The notes under the pieces: model-generated
Told to the model about the DNA's origin: nothing
Database searches by the model: none
What the model saw: the letters and a program-made list of their open reading frames with translations, nothing else
Source of the DNA: JAADJA01 sp963840975
Lineage (GTDB): Bacteria > Bacteroidota > Bacteroidia > Bacteroidales > JAADJA01
Assembly (NCBI GenBank): GCA_963840975.1
Contig: CAWJBC010000007.1
Location: 57,914-121,913, forward strand
Direction: 5' to 3'
DNA length: 64,000 nucleotides
Shown: positions 1-9,206 of the stretch, piece after piece
How positions within the stretch are numbered: position 1 is the stretch's first letter
How the letters are laid out: each line of letters begins with the position of its first letter
Position numbers and translations under genes: made by a program

Positions 1-175
1 CTCCGCCTGAAGCAGAGGAGGCATCAGTAAATTCAAAATCCAGACAACTCTGGATATAAGTAAAGTCAGCCGTGACCGTTTGACTGTTTGCCCGACTGAC
101 AAATAGAATAATCAATAAACCAATAATTGTTGTTTTCAAAATACCTGAAAGTTTACGCATCGCTTCCTTCATCAT
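1..175 (-). CDS. Secreted protein, N-terminal fragment cut by window edge
   Basis: Reading from 175 toward position 1 on the minus strand gives an open frame starting with tandem Met codons (at 175, 172 and again at 160). A short basic stretch, a hydrophobic segment (GLLIILFV) and an Ala-Asn-Ser-Gln cleavage-like site follow, so this is a secretory signal peptide. The frame then runs off the window edge. The first mature residues (QTVTADFTYI) resemble the start of PKD-domain secreted proteins of Bacteroidetes, but too little is present to name a family. The Met at 160 has an AAGGAAG stretch just upstream and may be the real start. Confidence 0.55.
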   Translation of the reverse strand, partial: MMKEAMRKLSGILKTTIIGLLIILFVSRANSQTVTADFTYIQSCLDFEFTDASSASGG

Positions 176-263
176 CTCTATAATAAACTGAATAATAAGA
201 TTTTTCAGGTATACGATTCCCGGCAGATTTTGTTTGGAAGATTACCTATTATTTTCAAAAAAA

Positions 264-1721
264 TCAATCGCGCATGTTTAGCGATTTGTCGTAATTTTCG
301 AGAAAGGGTATCAATTGTTCGGCTTTTAGGCGTTTAGCAATAATTTTCTTTTGTTCGTCTAATAGGAACAACATGGGAGTCATATTGATGTCGTAAAGGG
401 TGTGATAATCGCGGGTAATGCTTCGGGTTCCATTTACATTAATCCAATCAAGCTTGTTTTGATTTATAAACTTTTTCCACTTTACAAGAGAGGTATCAGT
501 ACAGATGGCAAACACTTGTGCGCCAGTTTTTTGAGTTTCCATCCATTCATTTAATTCTTTGATCTCTTTTTTACAATGTCCGCAATCCGATTCATAAAAC
601 AAAACAATCAGGTATTTGGTAATTATGTGATGCAGCGAAACAAACATTTCGGAAGTGTCAATTAATATCAGTTCGGGGGCTTTTTCGCCAATCAGGATTG
701 GGCGTAGCGCATTTGCACGCTTAATCATGGTTTTTACAATAGATGAATCAGCCCAAAAAGCTTCGCCTCGAGCATAATAGGTGTCGGCAAGATGAACGAA
801 TATCTCATCGAATCCCATGATTTTTGACGTTTCAAATTTATAGGTGAGATACCATACCGAGTACTTAAAAATTTCTTTGCTGCCGCGGGTTTTATCAATG
901 AAAGCATCAGCCGCAACAATGATCGAATCGGGATTTTGATAGACTATTTCCTTGAAATAACGCTCCAATCTTTTGTGAAATAATGGGGTTCGCAAAAGGC
1001 GTTCATCCGAAAGGTTGAAATTATCCCAGTAATGTGATTTGTAATACTGGTATTTGTAAACCGAATCTTCACGCCCGTTTGGAAGAATCGGGACATTCTT
1101 TACCTCCGGTTCCTGCATCGCCTTGAGCAACACCGAAACAAAACTCTCAGGATGCTGTTCGATGATCTTGTTTTGGAAATCATCGAGCGCATTGTTCAAT
1201 TGCTCAATTTGTTTGCCGATGATTCCAACGGAGTCAGGAGTAATTTGATTGTTCTTTTGTTCCTTTTGCAGTGACTCCATTTCTTTCCTCACCTTCATAT
1301 TGTATTGAATAAAATCGAAGAACAATACATTTTCCTCCGATCTGTCAAAATGCACATCTGACAATATATTGGAGATGTCGGTTGTTATAGAGAACGCCTG
1401 GGAACGGTCAATGAGGAACTCGATATATTTGTTGTTTGATTCCCCGGCGATAATATAAACACCACCCGGTAAGGCACTATCACCTTCAAAAACAAATCTT
1501 CCCTTCTTATCAACCTTTGCAGTGTCGGTCAGGTAAGTTTTATCACCATAATAGTTTGCGAGGTAACATACGGTGTCTTTAATTCCGGTTATCTGAACTT
1601 TGATGTGATAACCACCATCCGTTAACAAAGGATTGGACTTTCCGCTGACCAAAAAACCAATCAAAGTCAACAGCAGTAAAAAGTAATTCAGATATATTTT
1701 TTGAAGTTTTTTATAATTCAT
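264..1721 (-). CDS. TlpA-like thioredoxin-fold protein with DUF4369/DUF5106-type N-terminus
   Basis: This 485-residue exported protein begins with a signal or anchor segment (residues about 9-26). A DUF4369-like beta-rich region follows (about 37-120, with KGRFVFEG typical of that family), then a long helical region with a DUF5106 look (about 130-340). A C-terminal thioredoxin fold carries the redox motif C380-G-H-C383 in LFYESDCGHCKKE. In Bacteroidetes such proteins act in the periplasm as disulfide oxidoreductases or in thiol stress. The substrate cannot be told from sequence. The cis-Pro region is present near the C-terminus (INMTPMLFLLDE). It sits alone on the minus strand. The Met chosen is the only one giving a complete signal peptide. 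Confidence 0.85.
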   Translation of the reverse strand: MNYKKLQKIYLNYFLLLLTLIGFLVSGKSNPLLTDGGYHIKVQITGIKDTVCYLANYYGDKTYLTDTAKVDKKGRFVFEGDSALPGGVYIIAGESNNKYIEFLIDRSQAFSITTDISNILSDVHFDRSEENVLFFDFIQYNMKVRKEMESLQKEQKNNQITPDSVGIIGKQIEQLNNALDDFQNKIIEQHPESFVSVLLKAMQEPEVKNVPILPNGREDSVYKYQYYKSHYWDNFNLSDERLLRTPLFHKRLERYFKEIVYQNPDSIIVAADAFIDKTRGSKEIFKYSVWYLTYKFETSKIMGFDEIFVHLADTYYARGEAFWADSSIVKTMIKRANALRPILIGEKAPELILIDTSEMFVSLHHIITKYLIVLFYESDCGHCKKEIKELNEWMETQKTGAQVFAICTDTSLVKWKKFINQNKLDWINVNGTRSITRDYHTLYDINMTPMLFLLDEQKKIIAKRLKAEQLIPFLENYDKSLNMRD

Positions 1722-1857
1722 AAACGGGATAAAAGTAAAGAAAAATGTAATTTTATTGCTGCCCTATTAACGAATCTATTAAATTATGATTGTTGATAAC
1801 ATTAACCGGACTTTTCACCTTCAGGAATTTATTTCCAACATCAGTTTATTAAACGTT

Positions 1858-2093
1858 TTGTGACTAATTAGTTTGCTAACAATCTCATATATGCTGGATT
1901 AAAAATCTTTGACGTGGTATAGGGGTATACAAGTATAATGGGAAAAAGTGTTATGGATAAAGCAATCTGGTTAAAACGTATAAATTTAGATGTAAAAAAC
2001 CAAAACCCTGTATTTCCACTATTCCATTATACCCCTTCTTATTACAATGCTATGTGAAAAAAAATTTATGGTTAATAATTCACTGATTGGTTA
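1858..2093. repeat. Intergenic dispersed repeat, copy R1
   Basis: This stretch matches 8754-9143 along its length. Shared blocks in the same order include TTGTGACTAAT, GCTGGATTAA, GTGGTATAGGGG, TAAAGCAATCTGGTTA, ACCAAAACCC and ACTGATTGGTTA. Copy R1 is about 236 bp and uninterrupted. It contains an internal inverted repeat (GTATAATGG near 1933 against CCATTATAC near 2025), so it could fold as RNA or be a relic of a small mobile element. No reading frame is conserved between copies. It fills most of the gap between the thioredoxin gene and the DUF1801 gene. Confidence 0.75.
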
Positions 2094-2154
2094 GAACAAT
2101 TTAAGATAATGCGTGTTTCCATCATTAAGTCAAAATCTTATAAAATATAACGGT

Positions 2155-2568
2155 ATGGCAGAATTAAAAACCAAAGTCAACGAAAAGAGTGTAAATAAAT
2201 TTATTGATGCAATCGAAGATTCAAAGAAAAGAAGTGATTGCCTGGAAATAATGAAGATGATGAGTAAAGAAACCCGTTCATTGCCTAAGATGTGGGGTGA
2301 TTCTATTATCGGATTCGGAAATTATCAATACAAATATGCAAGCGGGCGGGAGGGAGATTGGTTTATTATGGGATTCTCACCCCGGAAGCAAAACCTGACC
2401 CTGTATCTCATTTCGGGATTCGACAAATATGATGAGCTTTTGAAAAATCTTGGAAAATTTAAAACCAGCAAGTCGTGCCTTTATATAAAAGGTTTGGAAG
2501 ATGTCAACTTAGAAATACTAAGAGAGTTGATCAGTCAATCGGTGAAAGCAATGACTGAAAAGGAATAG
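2155..2568 (+). CDS. DUF1801 domain-containing protein
   Basis: A 137-residue soluble protein. The order of motifs fits DUF1801 (YdhG-like) proteins: an N-terminal VNEKSVNKFIDAIED helix, LEIMKMMSKETRSLPKMWG, IIGFGNYQYKY, and the C-terminal LYLISGFDKYDELL ... SCLYIKGLEDVNLEIL. The biochemical role of the family is not established. Starting at MAELKTK (2155) removes a 14-residue leader with no family similarity that an upstream Met would add. It is a single gene between the R1 repeat and the helicase gene, with no operon partner. Confidence 0.85.
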   Translation: MAELKTKVNEKSVNKFIDAIEDSKKRSDCLEIMKMMSKETRSLPKMWGDSIIGFGNYQYKYASGREGDWFIMGFSPRKQNLTLYLISGFDKYDELLKNLGKFKTSKSCLYIKGLEDVNLEILRELISQSVKAMTEKE

Positions 2569-2798
2569 TTCCAAATTAACAAAAACGTTTTCAATTCAGT
2601 TCACTAAAGAACAAGAGAACGACAGAGAAATGCACAAATAACAGAGATGAACGATTTAGGCTGAACTGAGCAACCATGAAAGATATTCGCTATTCTATTG
2701 CTTATCTGACAAATAACAGTACTTTTGCCGCACACAATCTTTTCCCGACAGAATCCCGGTTAATGCTTTCTTGACGGAATCTTAAAACAAGAGGTATT

Positions 2799-4541
2799 AT
2801 GCTGACATTTGAAGAAACCGGTTTAGGTCCGGAGGTACTGAACGCAATTAATGATTTGGGATTCGTACATCCCACCCCAATACAGGAAAAAATAATCCCT
2901 GCATTGCTTACAGGTGAGACCGATATCATCGGACTCGCACAGACAGGTACAGGTAAAACAGCCGCATTCGGACTTCCAATCATTGAACGCAGTGATCCTT
3001 CTTCGGACAAAGTGCAAACACTCGTTTTGTGCCCCACAAGAGAGTTGTGTATGCAGGTAAGCGGAGATTTGACCGATTATTCAAAATATGTGAAGAATTT
3101 CAAAGTTGTTGCTGTTTATGGCGGTGCCAGTGCTGAGCTACAAATTAAAAGCCTGAAAAGAGGATGCGACATTGTGGTTGGCACTCCCGGTCGGGCGCTT
3201 GATCTTATTCGCCGTAAGGTTCTAAACATCAGCTACATTAAATGGTTGGTGCTGGATGAAGCTGATGAAATGCTGAACATGGGTTTTAAGGAAGAGTTGG
3301 ATTCGATACTCGAAACAACGCCTAAAAACAAACAAACATTATTATTCTCCGCCACCATGCCTAAAGAGATCAGGCAGATAGCCGGCAAATACATGAACCA
3401 GCCGGTTGAGATCACAGCAGGGAAAAAGAATGTCGGTGCTGATAACGTAAAACATGAGTTTTATTCTGTACAAGCAAAAGACCGCTACGAAGCGCTGAAG
3501 CGAATTGCTGATATCAATCCGAATATTTACGGTATCGTTTTCTGCCGTACCCGCACCGAAACGAAATCAATAGCTGAAAAACTCATTGCAGATGGTTACA
3601 ATGCCGATGCGCTTCACGGTGATTTATCACAACCACAACGAGATTTTGTAATGAACCGTTTCAGGACTAAGTTTCTACAGTTGCTTATTGCTACTGACGT
3701 GGCTGCACGCGGACTTGATGTAAGCGACCTGACACATATCATTAATTATAACCTTCCGGATGAATTGGAAATTTATATACACAGAAGCGGGCGCACAGGC
3801 AGAGCTGGTAAAAAAGGTGTTTCCATATCAATTTGTCATTCAAGGGAGATGCGTAAGATCAGCGACCTTGAAAGGCTTACCGGTAAAAAGTTTGAAAAGA
3901 AACCCTTGCCCAATGGCAGGGAAATATGCGAAAAGCAATTGTTCAACCTGATTGATAAAGTTGAAAAGATTAAAGTGGATGACCAGCAAATTGATTCTTA
4001 CCTTCCGGTAATCTATAAGAAACTTGAGTGGCTGGGACGAGAAGATCTCATCAAACATTTTGTTTCGGTGGAATTTAATCGTTTCCTCGCCTACTACAAG
4101 GATGCACCAGACCTGGATGCACCTGTACATGAAAAAAGGGAGAATGACACTTATAAACGGGGCAAGGCGAAAGAGTTTTCAAGATTTTTTATCAGCGTGG
4201 GTTCAAAGAGTAACCTGACTGTTCCCCGCCTTATCGGACTGATCAACGATTATACCCGTTCGCGCGATATTGAAATCGGGAAGATAGAGATCATGAAAAA
4301 GTTTTCCTTCTTTGAAATTGACAAAGCGCACGAAAAAGATATTCTGAAAGCCTTTCAAGATGCGAAATATGAAGGCGGTACGGTGACAGTGCAACTTTCA
4401 AAACCTGACACCAAAGCACCTGATACAAGAGAGTATAGCTGGAAAAAACCGGAAAGAGGTGGTTTCAGGGAAAGAAGCAGTTTCAGGGAAAGAAAAAAAC
4501 AAGAGAGGGATACATCCAAAAAGAAAAGACGCAGAATGTAG
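2799..4541 (+). CDS. deaD: DEAD-box ATP-dependent RNA helicase (DeaD/CshA type)
   Basis: A 580-residue helicase that unwinds RNA duplexes, likely in ribosome assembly, mRNA decay or cold adaptation. Visible motifs in order: Q-motif (PTPIQ, 25-29), motif I AQTGTGKT (47-54), PTRELC (79-84), motif II DEAD (153-156), SAT (184-186), motif V region ATDVAARGLD (298-307) and motif VI HRSGRTGR (328-335). After the helicase core comes a DbpA-type RNA-binding domain (about 465-540, SVGSKSNLTVPRLIGLIND). The very basic tail is rich in Arg, Lys, Phe and Gly, which fits nonspecific RNA binding. Length and layout match DeaD/CsdA proteins. It is transcribed alone. Confidence 0.95.
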   Translation: MLTFEETGLGPEVLNAINDLGFVHPTPIQEKIIPALLTGETDIIGLAQTGTGKTAAFGLPIIERSDPSSDKVQTLVLCPTRELCMQVSGDLTDYSKYVKNFKVVAVYGGASAELQIKSLKRGCDIVVGTPGRALDLIRRKVLNISYIKWLVLDEADEMLNMGFKEELDSILETTPKNKQTLLFSATMPKEIRQIAGKYMNQPVEITAGKKNVGADNVKHEFYSVQAKDRYEALKRIADINPNIYGIVFCRTRTETKSIAEKLIADGYNADALHGDLSQPQRDFVMNRFRTKFLQLLIATDVAARGLDVSDLTHIINYNLPDELEIYIHRSGRTGRAGKKGVSISICHSREMRKISDLERLTGKKFEKKPLPNGREICEKQLFNLIDKVEKIKVDDQQIDSYLPVIYKKLEWLGREDLIKHFVSVEFNRFLAYYKDAPDLDAPVHEKRENDTYKRGKAKEFSRFFISVGSKSNLTVPRLIGLINDYTRSRDIEIGKIEIMKKFSFFEIDKAHEKDILKAFQDAKYEGGTVTVQLSKPDTKAPDTREYSWKKPERGGFRERSSFRERKKQERDTSKKKRRRM

Positions 4542-4657
4542 TCCAAAGATTGGGTTTCAGTAATATAACCGTTAAATCCATCTGTTTTTTCTGACGTCAA
4601 TGACAATTATATTAGGCTAATCCCATCTACCTCCCCAACATCGGACGCGCTGTAAAA

Positions 4658-5302
4658 TCAACCTGGTTTTAGGCTGGGTTTAAACTCGGAAACTTTTTTC
4701 CAAATATCAGCAGCAATTGTTTCGGGAGAGCGATTACCATCAGTGATAAATAGGTTCTCTTTCAATTTGAGTAGTTCGAACGCTTCATAATATTTCGCTC
4801 TCACATTTCTAAGATTTTCTACCGTTTCATATAGTTCCATTGAACTTCTGCCGGCATTAAGACGCTCCATACTGATTTCGGGGGAAATATCAATGTAAAT
4901 ATTCAAATCCGGACGAAGCAAACCGGCGCTTAACGAATTTGCTTCGATCACCCAATCCAGCGGCATGTGCACTCCATGATAAGCATAAGAGGAAAAATAA
5001 TACCTGTCGGTAATTACCGTGAAGCCTTCTTCCATCTTTTTCAGAATGCCATTTGTTTTGTTCAACAAATGATCAAGCCTGTCGGCAACAAAAAGCCCGG
5101 CAATGGTTCTGTGGTCAGCCTCTATTCTGTGTTTGAAGATGTTTCTTATAACAGAGCCAATAGGGCTGTCGGTTGGTTCAAAAGTATAATAAACTTTATG
5201 TCCTGCTTTTTTCAGAAAGTCAGTCAGCAATTTTACTTGTGAACTTTTCCCGCTGCCGTCAATACCTTCGAAAGCAATAAACAGATTTTTCTTCATTTTC
5301 AA
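4658..5302 (-). CDS. tmk: Thymidylate kinase
   Basis: A 214-residue enzyme that phosphorylates dTMP to dTDP with ATP in the cytoplasm, an essential step in dTTP synthesis. The P-loop is FEGIDGSGKSSQ (11-22), and the DR(Y/F) substrate-binding motif is in ITDRYYFSSYAYHG (97-110). A LID region carries RLNAGRSSMELYE, and FEPTDSPIG (41-49) matches the conserved dTMP-binding segment. Length is standard for bacterial Tmk. Starting two residues later at MKK (5296) is equally possible. A TAnnTTTG promoter element lies 38 bases upstream. Confidence 0.96.
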   Translation of the reverse strand: MKMKKNLFIAFEGIDGSGKSSQVKLLTDFLKKAGHKVYYTFEPTDSPIGSVIRNIFKHRIEADHRTIAGLFVADRLDHLLNKTNGILKKMEEGFTVITDRYYFSSYAYHGVHMPLDWVIEANSLSAGLLRPDLNIYIDISPEISMERLNAGRSSMELYETVENLRNVRAKYYEAFELLKLKENLFITDGNRSPETIAADIWKKVSEFKPSLKPG

Positions 5303-5339
5303 ATTAATAATGTGCGCTAATCGGGTGAGTATTCACCTG

Positions 5340-5347
5340 CAAAGTTA
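5340..5347 (-). promoter_or_regulatory. Candidate TAnnTTTG (-7) promoter element for tmk
   Basis: On the minus strand this reads TAACTTTG, an exact match to the Bacteroidetes primary sigma factor -7 consensus TAnnTTTG. It ends 38 bases before the tmk start codon. No clear -33 TTTG partner is seen, so confidence is moderate. Confidence 0.4.
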
Positions 5348-5502
5348 CAAACTTTGGTCATTTGTTCATGTATTGGGATTCAAAGATAAAGTTATTGAAT
5401 TCAGAATTGACCATGACTGAAAACGTTGGTCGGTTTCATATTTTTTATTAAATCTTCAAGCCAGGAGGCTTGAAGCAGACACAGTTGAAAATACCATTGT
5501 GT

Positions 5503-7617
5503 TTATAAAGCATTGATTTCCTGCAATGCTGCTTTAACTTCAGTTACGGGTAGCCTGCACGTTTTATTCCTGCACACATAAATTGTGGTTTGACCCGCTA
5601 TCAATTTATCTGCCAATAAAGGCAATGTTCCTTCATTTTTCCCCCCGGAAAAAAACACGTTGGGCAAATAATTCATGTTGAATTCTTTCTGTATTTTTTC
5701 ATATTCGTTTCCAACAATGGCTACCTCAGCCGGCGGAACGGCAAACCATGCAAGTAAAATATCCCAGTTGGCATAATACACACCTCCTGTTAAAACATCC
5801 TGATGAACATTGTTCAGCATTTTTTTTGCCATTTCGACGTAATCATCATTATAAAAGTAATGTCCTAAAATAAATAAATTTTTTGCCATTTCTGAATTGG
5901 AAGATGGAATAACATTGTCGGGAACTTCCATTTTCCGAGCGATTAATGCCGGGTCAGTATCAGAAGTGTAAAAGAACATACCACTTTCATTATCATAAAA
6001 ATGAGCAATTGCATAGTCATTAAGTTGTATGGCTTCTGCCAGCCATTTCTCATCAAAAGTAACCTGATACAATTCAATAAAAGCCGCAATGGTGAACGCA
6101 TAATCATCCAGAAATCCATTGATAGTAGCCCTACCGTTTTTATAGTTTCTATTTAATCTGTTATCGGGAGTTTTGATTTTAGTATTGATAAAACGAGCAT
6201 TTTGTAAAGCAATATCCAAATATCTTTCATCATCCAAAACCTTGTAAGCGTCAACATAAGCTTTAAGCATAAGCGCATTCCAAGAAGTGATAATTTTATC
6301 ATCCAGGTCTGGTCTGACCCGTTTTGTCCGCTCAATTAATAAAATGAATTTGGCTTCTGAAATTTTCTCAGCCAGTTCGCTTTCCGTGATTCTATATTTA
6401 TTCGTTATCGCCTTATCGGTAGAGGTTTTAAATAAAATGTTCTGGTCATTTTCCCAATTTCCACCCTTCTCAACATTGTAATAATCCATTACCAAATCAG
6501 CATTATCGCCTAATACTTTTTGTAATTCATTTTGGGTCCACACATAAAATTTTCCCTCCTCCCCCTCGCTGTCGGCATCCAATGACGAATAAAAGCCGCC
6601 TTCAACTGATGTCAATTCTCTTTGTATGAAAGCAAGGGTTTCAATAACAATAGTTTTGTATTTTAAATCTTTGGTTTGCTGGTAGGCAGCAGAATATAAA
6701 CTAACGAGCTGCGCATTATCATAAAGCATTTTTTCAAAATGAGGCGCCTTCCAATAGGCATCGGTTGAATATCGTGAAAAGCCACCCCCGATTTGGTCGT
6801 AAATGCCACCATCCGCCATTTTATTCAGTGTAATGGTAACCGCTTGTAAAGCATCTGCATTTTGAGTAAGGTAATGATAATGAAGTAAAAACTGACAACC
6901 GACAGGCATTGGGAATTTTGGCGCTCCTTTGTGCCCGCCCTCACTGAAATCTATATTTCCTTTCCAGTTATCGAAAGCCGTATCTAAATCCTTTACTGAA
7001 AACTCTGTTTCATTTGTATTCAGGGTAATCATTTCACTTGATTGAACTCCTTTCGTAAGTGCATCTGCCTGTTGCTCTGTTTTTTCAGGATTTTCTTTGA
7101 CAAAATCAGATACTTTTTTAAGCATATCCATCCATTGCGCAGGAGGGAAATATGTCCCGCCATAAACAGGTCGTCCGTCGGGTAAAGCAATACAATTCAG
7201 TGGCCAGCCTCCCCTGCCGGCAATCATTTGAACCGCATTCATGTATATCTGGTCAATGTCGGGTCGTTCCTCCCTGTCCACCTTAATTGATACAAAATGT
7301 TCATTCATGTATCCGGCAATTTCTTCGTTTTCAAAACTTTCATGTTCCATTACATGGCACCAGTGACATGCGGCATAACCAATACTGATAATAATCAATT
7401 TATTTTCCTTGCGTGCTTTTTCAAGGGCTTCCGTTCCCCAGGGAAACCAATTCACCGGATTGTGCGAATGTTGCAGCAAATAAGGACTACTCTCATGGAT
7501 GAGCTGATTTGTGTATTTATGTTCAGTAGAATTCATTATCATTTTTTTATCTTGTGTCTGACCACAGGTTGTTAAAAAGAATAAACAAAAAAAAGCAAAA
7601 AAATATATAATCTTCAT
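5503..7617 (-). CDS. YyaL/SSP411-like thioredoxin domain protein (DUF255), lipoprotein-like N-terminus
   Basis: A 704-residue protein of the YyaL/spermatogenesis-associated protein 20 family. It has an N-terminal thioredoxin-like DUF255 domain with C84-H-W-C87 in AACHWCHVMEHESF, the hallmark GGWPLNC and GGTYFPP motifs, and then an (alpha/alpha)6 six-hairpin glycosidase-like region. The molecular function of the family is unclear. The Met at 7617 gives a signal sequence ending LTTC-GQ, so the protein is probably a lipoprotein. Upstream in-frame Met codons would bury that signal. It lies between tmk and a putative outer-membrane protein gene, all on the minus strand. Confidence 0.9.
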   Translation of the reverse strand: MKIIYFFAFFCLFFLTTCGQTQDKKMIMNSTEHKYTNQLIHESSPYLLQHSHNPVNWFPWGTEALEKARKENKLIIISIGYAACHWCHVMEHESFENEEIAGYMNEHFVSIKVDREERPDIDQIYMNAVQMIAGRGGWPLNCIALPDGRPVYGGTYFPPAQWMDMLKKVSDFVKENPEKTEQQADALTKGVQSSEMITLNTNETEFSVKDLDTAFDNWKGNIDFSEGGHKGAPKFPMPVGCQFLLHYHYLTQNADALQAVTITLNKMADGGIYDQIGGGFSRYSTDAYWKAPHFEKMLYDNAQLVSLYSAAYQQTKDLKYKTIVIETLAFIQRELTSVEGGFYSSLDADSEGEEGKFYVWTQNELQKVLGDNADLVMDYYNVEKGGNWENDQNILFKTSTDKAITNKYRITESELAEKISEAKFILLIERTKRVRPDLDDKIITSWNALMLKAYVDAYKVLDDERYLDIALQNARFINTKIKTPDNRLNRNYKNGRATINGFLDDYAFTIAAFIELYQVTFDEKWLAEAIQLNDYAIAHFYDNESGMFFYTSDTDPALIARKMEVPDNVIPSSNSEMAKNLFILGHYFYNDDYVEMAKKMLNNVHQDVLTGGVYYANWDILLAWFAVPPAEVAIVGNEYEKIQKEFNMNYLPNVFFSGGKNEGTLPLLADKLIAGQTTIYVCRNKTCRLPVTEVKAALQEINAL

Positions 7618-7775
7618 AAGTGTTGTAATATAGACAAATTTCAGGTGGCTGACACCAAGCACTAACAATTCCTCCCTTAAAAAATAGAAGTATCGCATTC
7701 TGATGAGATGGTTGTGTGGGTACAAACCGACTTACTAAAAGATTAAAAAGGGAACAACGAGAGTTGAAAAAAGTT

Positions 7776-8609
7776 TTATCTGTGATGGTTTGAAGCAAAC
7801 TTAAAGTTGCTGCAGGCTATTCTTGCCTTGTTTCTTAGAGGGCGTTTGGCAAAACTTGGTACATAATATGTCAAACCAAGGTTGAGATAGGTGTAGTAAT
7901 CATAGTTGCCGTTATTCTTAAGTCCATCCAGTTTGTCATTCTGGCATTGGCGCAAACTTAATCCGGCTGAAATACTCAAATTGCTTCCGATGATATAATG
8001 CGCTCCGCCCCCTGCGAATAAAACGAATTCTGGTACTCCTGAAGAATATGTTTGGGTTGATATTTTTCCTTCCACATTTTTTTGGGTAGTTGTGGTAAAC
8101 AGAAATTGCCCAATTCCGGCAAATCCCAGCAGTCCGATCTTGTGTTCACGATAGTTATTAAACAGGTTGATGAAGTTGATCCGAAACTGTAAATTGTATT
8201 CCAGCAGTTCAGTATTAAATGAAAGATTATCCTTGCTGCCTTTCAGGTTTCCGATTAATACCTGTCCCGAAACACCAAAAATGTTATTCAAATATTTGGA
8301 AATTATGGCTCCGTAAGCAGGTCCGCTTTCTCGTGTTATTTTTCCTTTGATTTCGTGATCATAAAGACTCAAATCGCCGTAGTATGAAGTATAACCATAA
8401 TTAGCTGTAATTGCCCACCTGTCAAGAAATCCTGTTTTACGGATTCCTTCCCAATTTTGTGCTAAAACAGTTTCAGAGAAAATCAATAAAAAACTAATCA
8501 CCGGAATCATTCTATTAAAAACATGACAACTTTTCAAATCATGAACACTGGTTCTGAGGGGTTTATCCAATAAATGGAAAAAATTTCCCAATTTGCTTCT
8601 GCTATTCAT
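7776..8609 (-). CDS. Predicted outer-membrane beta-barrel protein
   Basis: A 277-residue protein with alternating hydrophobic/polar beta strands, aromatic girdle residues and glycine-rich turns (FGVSGQVLIGNLKG, FVLFAGGGAHYIIG, YYTYLNLGLTYYV). This pattern is typical of small outer-membrane barrels or PorT/OmpA-like channels. A signal peptide sits at residues 34-51 (MIPVISFLLIFSETVLAQ). The true start may therefore be the Met at 8510, although the Met at 8609 has a good AAGGA site six bases upstream. No catalytic motif is visible. Function is not assigned. Confidence 0.65.
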   Translation of the reverse strand: MNSRSKLGNFFHLLDKPLRTSVHDLKSCHVFNRMIPVISFLLIFSETVLAQNWEGIRKTGFLDRWAITANYGYTSYYGDLSLYDHEIKGKITRESGPAYGAIISKYLNNIFGVSGQVLIGNLKGSKDNLSFNTELLEYNLQFRINFINLFNNYREHKIGLLGFAGIGQFLFTTTTQKNVEGKISTQTYSSGVPEFVLFAGGGAHYIIGSNLSISAGLSLRQCQNDKLDGLKNNGNYDYYTYLNLGLTYYVPSFAKRPLRNKARIACSNFKFASNHHR

Positions 8610-8753
8610 CGCTCATCCTTGTTAAATTGCCTGACTTACGTATGTTTTCTCCAATTTGGCGTATTATCAGTTTGCCTATATGTGCAATTCATTTGCCAGT
8701 TATTGACTTCTGATTGTGGCTCATAATAAAAATCCTGTAATCATATTATTTTA

Positions 8754-9143
8754 TTGTGACTAATCATTCTGCAAACAATCCTATTTTGCTGGATTAAGAA
8801 CCGCTTAAGTGGTATAGGGGAAATAAGGTTTAAAGGGAATAAGTGTATCGGTTAAAGCAATCTGGTTAGGAAGTATTAATTTTAAACATGAGTCTTCTCC
8901 GAAAAGTGATTTATCGTCATTGCGAGCGTAGGCGAAGGCCAATCTTTTGTTGTTGGAAATCAACAGATTGCTTCGGGCTTCGCCCTCGATCAATGACGAC
9001 CTGTGGTTGAATTACTTTTCGGAGTGGACTCAATATTAAACCAAAACCCGGTGTTTCCTCTATTCAATAGTACCCTTTATTCCTCCTCCTATTACAACCC
9101 TGCGTGTAGAAAATTTCCCTGTTAAAAATATACTGATTGGTTA
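8754..9143. repeat. Intergenic dispersed repeat, copy R2, interrupted by a MITE-like insertion
   Basis: This is the second copy of the repeat seen at 1858-2093, about 248 bp once the 142-bp element at 8890-9031 is removed. Homology to R1 resumes on both sides of that insert: TAAAGCAATCTGGTTA lies before it and ACCAAAACCC after it. The repeat therefore predates the insertion. The 597-bp gap between the beta-barrel gene and the T9SS cargo gene is essentially this repeat plus short flanks. Confidence 0.75.
8890..9031. mobile_element. MITE-like palindromic element with 18-bp terminal inverted repeats
   Basis: The ends are GAGTCTTCTCCGAAAAGT (8890-8907) and, inverted, GAGTCCACTCCGAAAAGT (9014-9031), matching at 16 of 18 positions. 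Inside is a second palindrome with ends CGTCATTG (8915) and CAATGACG (ending 8998). The AGATTGCTTCG-type core has the character of the CGTCATTGCGAG interspersed repeats seen in many bacteria. There is no coding capacity. It interrupts repeat copy R2. Confidence 0.7.
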
Positions 9144-9153
9144 TTTTATTTCT

Positions 9154-9161
9154 TATTTTTG
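9154..9161 (+). promoter_or_regulatory. Candidate TAnnTTTG (-7) promoter element
   Basis: TATTTTTG matches the Bacteroidetes -7 consensus and lies 45 bases before the start codon of the T9SS cargo gene at 9207, just outside the end of repeat R2. Confidence 0.35.
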
Positions 9162-9206
9162 CTTAAAGTAAAACAAAAGCAACATTTCAATCCAAATCAA
9201 ATTGTT

